Below are positions 1 through 5,419 of a DNA stretch of 5,994 bases, piece by piece. The stretch is from NCBI GenBank assembly GCA_945956975.1, contig CAMFKC010000175.1, positions 1 through 5,994 of the forward strand, written 5' to 3'. Within the stretch, counting starts at the first letter, position 1, and every line of letters begins with the position of its first letter. The notes under the pieces were generated by a model. It did not search any database and had not been told where the DNA came from. It saw nothing but the letters and a program-made list of their open reading frames with translations. A program made the translations under genes and the position numbers. Source of the DNA: an uncultured Methylocystaceae bacterium. GTDB lineage: Bacteria > Pseudomonadota > Alphaproteobacteria > Rhizobiales > Beijerinckiaceae.

Positions 1-19
1 GCTGTCGGAGTTGCGTTGC

Positions 20-571
20 ATGTTTGTCCGCCGTCTTGTGAATCTCGTGGGCAGAACCGCCCGAGGCGCCGCCCGCGGGAGAAAATTCGCCGCCGATACG
101 CAGGGCGCAACGGCCGTCGAGTTCGGCATTGTTTCCATCCCCTTCTTCATGATTCTCTGCGCCATTTTCGAGGCGGCGTTCCTGCTCTTCAATCAGAGCA
201 ATCTCGAAAACGCGACCTACGAGGCCTCCCGCCAGCTTCTGACGGGCCAGATCCAGAGCAGCGGCGCGAGTTCCGCCGATCAGCTCACCAACTTCAAGAC
301 GCTGGTGTGCAACAAGCTGTGGCGCAATTTCACCTGCGGCAATGTCAAGGTCGACGTGCGTTCGGCGTCGGACTACACGAACAGCTTCGACACGACCAAC
401 GCGATCTGCGGCAGCAGCCAGACGGCCGCCTACACGCCAGGCTCATCCGGCAACGTGTTGGTGGTGCGCGTCTGCTATCCCTATCCGCTCTACTTCAACC
501 GTTTCAGCGGCTTCAATTCGTCCACCGTCACGCTCATGGCGACGACCGTCTTCAAGTCGGAGAATTACTGA
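20..571 (+). CDS. TadE-like pilus pseudopilin (first of a pair)
   Basis: Predicted minor pseudopilin of the Tad (Flp) tight-adherence pilus, 183 residues, anchored in the inner membrane with its C-terminal part in the periplasm. The N-terminus is basic (residues 1-25). It is followed by the prepilin-like signature DTQGATAVEFGIV and a hydrophobic helix at about 36-57. The Gly29/Ala30 junction with Glu34 at +5 matches the class III signal cut by the TadV-type prepilin peptidase in characterised TadE and TadF. The C-terminal LVVRVCYPYPLYF (148-160) is the hydrophobic strand typical of the family. Four cysteines follow the helix (97, 106, 130, 152). I chose the ATG at 20 because GGAG at 7-10 lies nine bases upstream; a TTG at 11 directly abuts that site. 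The stop overlaps the next start by one base, which implies translational coupling. The family call is strong. TadE versus TadF or TadG-like naming is uncertain. Confidence 0.86.
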   Translation: MFVRRLVNLVGRTARGAARGRKFAADTQGATAVEFGIVSIPFFMILCAIFEAAFLLFNQSNLENATYEASRQLLTGQIQSSGASSADQLTNFKTLVCNKLWRNFTCGNVKVDVRSASDYTNSFDTTNAICGSSQTAAYTPGSSGNVLVVRVCYPYPLYFNRFSGFNSSTVTLMATTVFKSENY

Positions 572-1359
572 TGTCCACGTCCGCGCAGGATTACGGCGGC
601 GCGACCGCAAGACATCGCTGGATGCGGTTCCTACCAGCCCGGTGGCGCGACGACCGCGGCGTTGCGGCGGTCGAATTCGCCATCATCCTCCCCGTGATGC
701 TCGGCCTCTATCTGTCGACTGCCGTCACGACAAAGGCCTATATGGCGACGCGCAAGGTCGCGCTCGTGGCGCGCGCGCTGGCCGATATCGCATCGCGTCA
801 GACCGCTGCGACCGGCAATCCCACTGTCGTTGATTCCGACATGACGAGTTTCTTCGCGGCGGCGGCGACGATCATGTCGCCGTATACGTCCTCGACGCTC
901 AAGATGACGCTCTCGCGCATCGACGTCATCAAGGACTCGTCCAGCAACCTGTGGGCCTTCACCAACTGGTCCGTCACCAACAACAGCGGCACGGCCCGCC
1001 CCTGCAATGGCACGAACTCGAGCTTCGTGCTCAGCAAGGCGACATGGGCGACCGACAGCTCGACCTATCCGCTGCTGACCGGCGATGTCAGCGTCACCAC
1101 ATCGGGCTACCAGAAATATCTGCCGCCCGAATACACGCAGTCCGGCGCGCCGACCGGCTTCCTGATCGTGGCGGATGTCTACTACACCTACAATCCGGGT
1201 TTCACGTTCCGGGTGTTCAACTGGTCGAACCTCACCTCGATCAACACCGGCTGGACTCAGGCCTTCTGGTCGCGCACCGGCCTGCCGATCGTTGGTTCGT
1301 CGCTCTCGACCAATGCGACCAAGTGCACGCAGAACAATTCGAGCAATCGCACCTCGTGA
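571..1359 (+). CDS. TadE/TadG-like pilus assembly protein (second of the pair)
   Basis: Second predicted Tad pseudopilin, 262 residues, coupled to the preceding gene through the TGATG overlap at 569-573. It has a basic N-terminal segment (12-29), then DDRGVAAVEFAIILPVMLG with a possible Gly30/Val31 processing site and Glu35 at +5. One hydrophobic helix spans about 36-54. The remaining roughly 200 residues should be periplasmic. They are rich in Ser, Thr, Asn and aromatic residues and contain only two cysteines (145 and 252). The segment FLIVADVYYTYNPGF (197-211) resembles the C-terminal strand of TadE proteins. It is longer than a typical TadE and shorter than a TadG with a von Willebrand A domain, and I see no MIDAS motif (DxSxS). 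The same frame stays open upstream through the first gene, but that part is out-of-frame shadow. A hairpin follows seven bases after the stop, so this is probably the last gene of its operon. Confidence 0.82.
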   Translation: MSTSAQDYGGATARHRWMRFLPARWRDDRGVAAVEFAIILPVMLGLYLSTAVTTKAYMATRKVALVARALADIASRQTAATGNPTVVDSDMTSFFAAAATIMSPYTSSTLKMTLSRIDVIKDSSSNLWAFTNWSVTNNSGTARPCNGTNSSFVLSKATWATDSSTYPLLTGDVSVTTSGYQKYLPPEYTQSGAPTGFLIVADVYYTYNPGFTFRVFNWSNLTSINTGWTQAFWSRTGLPIVGSSLSTNATKCTQNNSSNRTS

Positions 1360-1365
1360 AATGAA

Positions 1366-1389
1366 AACGGCGGCCCAAGGACCGCCGTT
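1366..1389. terminator. Bidirectional terminator hairpin between convergent genes
   Basis: A perfect 8-base inverted repeat, AACGGCGG (1366-1373) and CCGCCGTT (1382-1389), encloses an 8-base loop. It sits between the stop of the pseudopilin gene (1359) and the stop of the mutase gene (1413, opposite strand). Read on the minus strand the stem is followed by TTTTCATTT, a reasonable U-tract, so termination of the mutase transcript is the stronger case. On the plus strand only TTGCTGCTTC follows, so termination of the pilus operon would be weaker or factor-assisted. Confidence 0.7.
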
Positions 1390-1412
1390 GCTGCTTCAAG
1401 CATTCGATCGCG

Positions 1413-2912
1413 TCAGATCGTCTGGTTGTAGGCGCCGACTTCCTTGTTCTCCCGCAGCACGCCGTCCACCGCCGCGAACATGGCGCGCAGGTTGGCCTCG
1501 GACGCCGGGCTCTCCACCACCACGACCAGTTCAGGCTTGTTCGAGGACGCGCGCACCAGCCCCCAAGTGCCGTCCTCGACCGTCACGCGAATGCCATTGA
1601 CGGTGACGATGTCGCGGATCTTCTGGCCGATGATCGTTTCGCCCCTGGCCTGCATGTCCTGGAAACGCTTCGTCACGCGTTCCACGACGCCATACTTCTT
1701 TTCGTCGTCGCAATGCGGCGACATGGTCGGCGAACCCCAGGTCTTCGGCAGGTCGTTGTAGAGATCGGCCATCGACTTGCCCGGATTGCGGTCGAGCATT
1801 TCCAGCACGTGGACGCCCGTCAGCAGGCCGTCGTCGTAGCCGCGCCCGACAGGCGCGTTGAAGAAGAAATGGCCTGATTTTTCGAAGCCCGCGAGCGCCT
1901 TCAGGTCGGTCACGCGGCGCTTGACGTAGGAATGGCCGGTCTTCCAGTAGTCGGTCTTCGCGCCCGTCGCGAGCAGCGCGGCGTCGGTCGCGTAGAGGCC
2001 GGTGGATTTCACGTCCACCACGAAGGTGGAGTTGGGATAGAGCTTGCCGAGGTCGCGCGCGAGCATGACGCCGATCTTGTCGGCGAAGATTTCCTCGCCG
2101 TTGTTGTCCACCACGCCGCAGCGGTCGCCGTCGCCGTCGAAGCCGAGCGCGACATCGGCGCCCGTCTCCTTCACCTTCGCCGCCATGGCATGGAGCATCT
2201 CCATGTCCTCGGGGTTCGGATTGTATTTCGGGAAGTTCCAGTCGAGCTCGACATCCATCGGGATGACCTCGACGCCGAGCCGCTCCAGCAGTTTTGGCGC
2301 AAAGGCGCCCGCCGTGCCGTTGCCGCAGGCCGCGACGACACGCAGCTTGCGTTTGATCTTCGGCCGGTTCGTGAGGTCAGCAAGGTAGGTCTCGGGAAAG
2401 TTCTCGACGAATTCGTAGCCGCCGCCATCGGCGTATCGGAACTTGCCGCCGAGCACGATGTCGCGCAGCCGTCCCATCTCGTCAGGGCCGAAGGTGACGG
2501 GGCGCTGCGCGCCCATCTTCACGCCCGTCCAGCCATTGTCGTTATGCGAGGCGGTGATCATCGCCACCGCCGGCGTATCCAGCGCGAATTGCGCGAAATA
2601 GGCCATGGGCGAAAGGGCGAGGCCGATGTCCTTCACCTTCACGCCGGCGGCCATCAGGCCCGTCACCAGCGCATATTTGATCGAGGCGGAGTAGGAGCGG
2701 AAGTCGTGGCCCGTCGCCAGTTCCGGCTTCACGCCCATCTCGTGCAGCAATGTGCCAAGGCCGAGCCCCAGCGCCTGCACGCCCATCAGGTTGATTTCCT
2801 TCTCGAACAGCCAGCGCGCGTCATATTCGCGGAAGCCGGTCGGCTTCACCATCGGCGCGGATTCGTATTCATAGGTGTTTGTTTTCAGGAAAGGCGACGG
2901 CTTCGGAAACAT
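1413..2912 (-). CDS. Phosphomannomutase/phosphoglucomutase
   Basis: Cytoplasmic alpha-D-phosphohexomutase interconverting hexose-6-phosphate and hexose-1-phosphate, which feeds GDP-mannose and/or UDP-glucose pools for exopolysaccharide and LPS. It has 499 residues, the normal full length. Family landmarks appear in order: phosphoserine loop TASHND (120-125, Ser122), metal loop DGDGDR (259-264), KTGHSYVK (324-331), sugar-specificity loop FEKSGH (343-348), and C-terminal phosphate-binding loop RASSNKPEL (454-462). All key residues are present. The N-terminal stretch MVKPTGFREYDARWLF resembles the alphaproteobacterial form, variously named manB, pmm or noeK; I give no symbol because substrate preference cannot be read from sequence. 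The frame is open for 75 more codons upstream, but that part is Arg-rich and unlike the family. The ATG at 2912 gives the expected MFPKP start and has a purine-rich AAGAAGA about nine bases upstream. It is transcribed alone, convergent with the pilus genes and divergent from the next gene. Confidence 0.97.
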   Translation of the reverse strand: MFPKPSPFLKTNTYEYESAPMVKPTGFREYDARWLFEKEINLMGVQALGLGLGTLLHEMGVKPELATGHDFRSYSASIKYALVTGLMAAGVKVKDIGLALSPMAYFAQFALDTPAVAMITASHNDNGWTGVKMGAQRPVTFGPDEMGRLRDIVLGGKFRYADGGGYEFVENFPETYLADLTNRPKIKRKLRVVAACGNGTAGAFAPKLLERLGVEVIPMDVELDWNFPKYNPNPEDMEMLHAMAAKVKETGADVALGFDGDGDRCGVVDNNGEEIFADKIGVMLARDLGKLYPNSTFVVDVKSTGLYATDAALLATGAKTDYWKTGHSYVKRRVTDLKALAGFEKSGHFFFNAPVGRGYDDGLLTGVHVLEMLDRNPGKSMADLYNDLPKTWGSPTMSPHCDDEKKYGVVERVTKRFQDMQARGETIIGQKIRDIVTVNGIRVTVEDGTWGLVRASSNKPELVVVVESPASEANLRAMFAAVDGVLRENKEVGAYNQTI

Positions 2913-2981
2913 GCGGCTGTGTCTTCTTTGAATGCGCGATTGCGCTGAGAATCGGGGCGCGCCTCGGCGCGGCTCCTGCAC

Positions 2982-3011
2982 CATAGACGACCGCCCTGAA
3001 GGATTCCTCAA
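2982..3011 (-). promoter_or_regulatory. Weak promoter candidate for the mutase gene
   Basis: On the minus strand, TTGAGG (3011-3006) and TCTATG (2987-2982) are 18 bases apart, giving partial matches to the -35 and -10 boxes of a housekeeping sigma factor (4/6 and 3/6). The start of transcription would lie about 60-65 bases before the ATG. This is weak by itself; location upstream of a gene that needs a promoter is the main support. Confidence 0.2.
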
Positions 3012-3016
3012 CCCTG

Positions 3017-3029
3017 GCCACACTGTGGC
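3017..3029. promoter_or_regulatory. 13-base palindrome, possible operator
   Basis: GCCACACTGTGGC is a perfect inverted repeat of two 6-base arms around a single central C. It lies between the two divergent genes and just upstream of the candidate -35 box of the mutase. A compact palindrome with almost no loop suits a dimeric DNA-binding protein better than an RNA terminator. I cannot assign it to a known regulator, and a palindrome of this size can occur by chance in GC-rich DNA. Confidence 0.3.
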
Positions 3030-3087
3030 GCAGGGGACACGGGCTCGCGACAATTGGCCACTAGCGCGTTTCCGGCCGCAATCTGTG

Positions 3088-3115
3088 CTGACAGCGGCTT
3101 CACGCCGGATAAATT
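3088..3115 (+). promoter_or_regulatory. Promoter candidate for the outer-membrane protein gene
   Basis: CTGACA (3088-3093, 5/6 match to TTGACA) is followed after 16 bases by TAAATT (3110-3115, 4/6 match to TATAAT). The implied start of transcription near 3122 would leave a leader of about 35 bases before the ribosome binding site and TTG start. This is the best promoter match in the intergenic region, but alphaproteobacterial promoters are degenerate and this is pattern matching by eye. Confidence 0.33.
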
Positions 3116-3143
3116 GAGGGCTGTTGCGTCGAATCATCGCCGT

Positions 3144-3149
3144 AGGGGG
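3144..3149 (+). promoter_or_regulatory. Ribosome binding site that fixes a TTG start
   Basis: AGGGGG lies six bases before the TTG at 3156. That TTG also opens directly into a textbook signal peptide (MKTAAIFLAS...). The longer in-frame reading from 3054 puts about 34 hydrophilic residues in front of the signal peptide and has no comparable site. The start at 3156 is therefore preferred. Confidence 0.75.
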
Positions 3150-3155
3150 CTAGCC

Positions 3156-4100
3156 TTGAAGACCGCAGCCATCTTTCTCGCCTCGACCGTCCTGACTTCC
3201 GGACTGCTCGCAGTTCCGGCCGTTGCGGGCGAGCTTCCTGCCGTCGACGGCGTCAACGGCAAGCTCGAGCTTTTCGGCACGGGCACGAAGCCTCCGCCGA
3301 CCTACTGGAATCTGGGCGGCTGGAACCCGGACCGCCGCTGGCGCGCGGGCGGCGGCGGCGCAGGCGCTGTGACCTTCCCGCTCGGCGGCAGCTTCGGCGC
3401 GCAGGTCGAATCCATGCTGGCGGTGTGGAACGGCAAATCCGTCGTCGGCGTCGGCGGCCATTTGTTCTGGCGCGACCCCTCGGTGGGTCTGTTCGGGGTC
3501 TATGGCTCGGGCTCTTATTTCGGCACGGTCAGCGGGATCGGCGTCGCGCGCGCGGCGGTGGAGGGCGAGCTGTATCTCGGCCGGTTCACCCTCGAGGGCA
3601 TGGTCGGCGTGGAGGGCGGCAAGCGCCGCTACGATGCGGGCTATTTCAACGTGAATGCGTTCGGGGCGCCCTACTTCGCCAGTAGCGCCTGGGGCCTGAA
3701 GACCCGCTTCTACGACAAGGTCGCCGTCGCCTACTATGTCACCGACAACTTCAAGCTGAGCGTCGGCCAGCTCTACACTGGCGGCAAGGCGATGGCGACG
3801 CTGGGCGCCGAATACGGTTTCGCCCTTGCCCCTGGCATGGCCGGCTCGGTGTTCGTGGACGGCCATATCGGCGGCCGCAACACCGCGGGCGTCCGCGGCG
3901 GCGTGAAGGTCTATTTCGGCCAGTCCGACAAGACGCTGATCCGCCGCCACCGCGAGGACGATCCGGTGATCAACCTGCCGACGGACCTGGTGACGCTCTC
4001 GAACACGCCCAACACCGTCGTGACGCCGTTGCCGCAAGCCACGACGCCGACCTGCATGTTCGAAGGCATGGTCATCCCTTGCGGCAAGCCGCCGAGCTGA
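3156..4100 (+). CDS. Secreted outer-membrane beta-barrel-like protein
   Basis: A 314-residue protein of unknown function, probably in the outer membrane. Residues 1-24 form a Sec signal peptide: Lys2, a hydrophobic core, and a PAVA-G site after Ala24. The mature part is rich in Gly, Tyr, Phe and Trp. It contains repeated stretches of alternating polar and apolar residues, for example GAQVESMLAVW (81-91), VGLFGVYGSGSYFG (110-123), LGRFTLEGMVGVEGG (141-155), KVAVAYYVTD (188-197) and GVKVYFG (249-255), as in a small beta-barrel. A roughly 60-residue tail (255-314) follows. It includes a basic/acidic stretch DKTLIRRHREDDP, a Thr/Pro-rich segment, and two cysteines (300, 309). The start is TTG with a strong AGGGGG site. 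It is divergent from the mutase, and the glycosyltransferase follows 66 bases downstream. I do not recognise a specific family. A porin-like or structural surface protein is the best inference. Confidence 0.75.
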   Translation: MKTAAIFLASTVLTSGLLAVPAVAGELPAVDGVNGKLELFGTGTKPPPTYWNLGGWNPDRRWRAGGGGAGAVTFPLGGSFGAQVESMLAVWNGKSVVGVGGHLFWRDPSVGLFGVYGSGSYFGTVSGIGVARAAVEGELYLGRFTLEGMVGVEGGKRRYDAGYFNVNAFGAPYFASSAWGLKTRFYDKVAVAYYVTDNFKLSVGQLYTGGKAMATLGAEYGFALAPGMAGSVFVDGHIGGRNTAGVRGGVKVYFGQSDKTLIRRHREDDPVINLPTDLVTLSNTPNTVVTPLPQATTPTCMFEGMVIPCGKPPS

Positions 4101-4123
4101 GGCGGGCTTGAACCCACGTCAGG

Positions 4124-4139
4124 GTCCGGTGGCCCGGAC
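4124..4139 (+). terminator. Short GC hairpin after the outer-membrane protein gene
   Basis: GTCCGG (4124-4129) and CCGGAC (4134-4139) form a perfect 6-base stem with a 4-base loop, 23 bases after the upstream stop. There is no T-tract, so it is a poor intrinsic terminator; it might attenuate read-through or protect the 3' end. It directly precedes a possible GTG start at 4143, which counts against that start. Confidence 0.3.
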
Positions 4140-4166
4140 GGCGTGAGCGAGGCCGGACGGGCCGTC

Positions 4167-5396
4167 ATGCAAGACCTGGGATTTTTCGTTTCGCACGACG
4201 GCGATCGGCTCGATTGGCCGGGCGCCAGTCCGGATCTGACGGACATGTCCGGCGCCGCTTTCTTCGGCGTCGTGGAGCAGGCGGCGCAACCGCTTCTGGA
4301 GGCCGCGCTCGAAAACCACCGGAACGCGCCGGCCGGCAGCAAGCTGACGCTGATCGTCCCGTCCGCAGCGCCGCCCTGCGACAACAGGCACACCGATCCG
4401 GACATCGTCGCCTTCATCGCGACGGCCGACCTGTTCCCGGCCGTCGCGGGACGCCCGCCCGAGACGTGGTGTTTCCACGCGTTGCGCCGCGCCGTCTCCG
4501 GCCCGCGCCTGACATGCAGCGTCTCGGTCATGCATACGCGCGACGCGACGCCTGCGCCCTCGCGCATGGTCGGGGGACTTGCCTGCGACGCGATCCTCGC
4601 GCACCGCGGTCCAGAGCGGTATCTGCGGGTTTGCGTGGATTCGCTGCGCCGGCAGTCGCGCCCGGCGTCGGTCGTCGTCGGGCTGGACCAGAAATACCCA
4701 TGCCCCCGATTCCTCGCCGACATCGACGGCGCGCCTGACGTGCGGACGTTCCAGGTGGCGCCCAATCCGGTCGGGCCCTACGCCGTCATGCATGTGCTGT
4801 CCAACAGATCGAGCGCGGACTTCATCGTGCGGCAGGATTCCGACGATGTCGCGCTCGCGCGCCGCGTCGAGCGCCTGGTCTCGGCCTCGCGCGCGACGGG
4901 CGCGGGACTCGTGGGCTCGCACGAGATCCAGCTCGACGAGGTCGCCGGGCGCGTCGTTCCCAAGCGCTATCCCCTCGATGTGAACGACGCGCTGAAACGC
5001 GCCGGCCCGCGACACCAGACGTTGCTGCCGACGACAGTCGCGACGCGCGATCTGTTTCGCGAGGTCAGCGGATTCTCGACCGACCGGATATTCGGCTACG
5101 ACGTCGATTTCTGGCTGAAGGCGTCGTTCCTGACGCAGATCGCCAACGTCGACGAATTTCTCTACCTGCGCCGTCGCCACCCGAATTCGCTGACGCGGCG
5201 GCCCGATATCGGCAATGAGTCTCCGATCCGCCAGGTCATCCGGGAAAGACGGCGGAGCGATTTCGTCGAGGTTGTCGCAGGCCGTCTCGATCTCGCACAA
5301 TCCAGTCTTGCGATCCGTCACCGTCCGGGTTTCGTGGAGTTTCGCGACATGACGACGGGCGAGCGGGAGCAGGTGCGCATGGACGACCCCGCCTGA
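4167..5396 (+). CDS. GT-A family 2-like glycosyltransferase with unassigned N-terminal region
   Basis: Predicted cytoplasmic or membrane-associated sugar transferase, 409 residues. From about residue 138 it follows the GT-A plan. A first strand and helix (CDAILAHRGPERYLRVCVDSL, 140-160) lead to the nucleotide-binding strand VVVGLD (169-174). Then comes IVRQDSDDVA (220-229), whose DSDD (224-227) is the metal and nucleotide-sugar DxD-type motif. Later GYDVDFWLKA (310-319) corresponds to the acceptor/catalytic segment written EDxDLWLR in relatives, and a basic YLRRRHPNSLTRR (333-345) follows. There is no transmembrane helix. Residues 1-135 are not recognised. The ATG at 4167 has GGACGG six bases upstream; a GTG at 4143 would add eight residues but has no good binding site and sits behind a hairpin. 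The sugar and acceptor cannot be inferred. The next gene starts 23 bases on, so the two probably form an operon. Confidence 0.83.
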   Translation: MQDLGFFVSHDGDRLDWPGASPDLTDMSGAAFFGVVEQAAQPLLEAALENHRNAPAGSKLTLIVPSAAPPCDNRHTDPDIVAFIATADLFPAVAGRPPETWCFHALRRAVSGPRLTCSVSVMHTRDATPAPSRMVGGLACDAILAHRGPERYLRVCVDSLRRQSRPASVVVGLDQKYPCPRFLADIDGAPDVRTFQVAPNPVGPYAVMHVLSNRSSADFIVRQDSDDVALARRVERLVSASRATGAGLVGSHEIQLDEVAGRVVPKRYPLDVNDALKRAGPRHQTLLPTTVATRDLFREVSGFSTDRIFGYDVDFWLKASFLTQIANVDEFLYLRRRHPNSLTRRPDIGNESPIRQVIRERRRSDFVEVVAGRLDLAQSSLAIRHRPGFVEFRDMTTGEREQVRMDDPA

Positions 5397-5407
5397 GCGC
5401 AAGCAGC

Positions 5408-5411
5408 GGAG
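5408..5411 (+). promoter_or_regulatory. Ribosome binding site that fixes a TTG start
   Basis: GGAG lies eight bases before the TTG at 5420, an optimal spacing. The nearby ATG at 5415 is in another frame and stops after two codons (ATG GCT TGA), so it cannot be the start. Confidence 0.7.
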
Positions 5412-5419
5412 CAAATGGC

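Larger units (their letters stand above)
2913..3155. other. Divergent intergenic region
   Basis: This 243-base gap separates two divergently transcribed genes and should hold the promoters for both. It contains a 13-base palindrome, a weak promoter candidate in each direction, and a short GC hairpin (2958-2971, CGCGCC-TC-GGCGCG) that would fall in the 5' leader of the mutase mRNA. Short open frames here, including a 61-codon one on the plus strand (2932-3117), are Arg/Pro-rich and have no family resemblance I recognise. Confidence 0.7.

Noticed and set aside
16..570. Extension of the second pseudopilin frame upstream through the first gene
   Set aside because: The upstream part is an Arg-rich out-of-frame reading of the first gene. 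The ATG at 571 sits at the coupled TGATG junction and gives a normal pseudopilin N-terminus.
1932..2948. Plus-strand open frame (338 codons) opposite the phosphomutase
   Set aside because: Antisense shadow of a gene with every catalytic motif intact. The translation is low-complexity His/Arg/Val/Ala-rich and has no family resemblance.
2932..3117. Small 61-codon plus-strand frame in the divergent intergenic region
   Set aside because: No ribosome binding site, Arg/Pro-rich random-like composition, and it would overlap both promoter candidates.
2913..3137. 75-codon N-terminal extension of the phosphomutase
   Set aside because: The segment is Arg/Ser/Pro-rich and unlike the family, and it would cover the region needed for promoters. 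The internal ATG at 2912 gives the expected N-terminus.
3150..4037. Minus-strand open frame (295 codons) opposite the outer-membrane protein gene
   Set aside because: Shadow frame rich in Ala, Arg, Asp and His. The plus strand shows a ribosome binding site, signal peptide and barrel-like strands.
4098..4166. Possible single fused gene: the outer-membrane protein and glycosyltransferase share a reading frame, separated by one TGA with no further stop before 4143
   Set aside because: A secreted barrel fused to a cytoplasmic sugar transferase makes no topological sense. Each part has its own plausible start, and sharing a frame has a one-in-three chance.
4119..5414. Long minus-strand open frame (431 codons) opposite the glycosyltransferase
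   Set aside because: It mirrors the plus-strand gene almost exactly, as happens in GC-rich DNA with codon-position bias. Its translation is Arg/Ala/Asp/His-rich with no domain, whereas the plus strand has DSDD and other GT-A landmarks.
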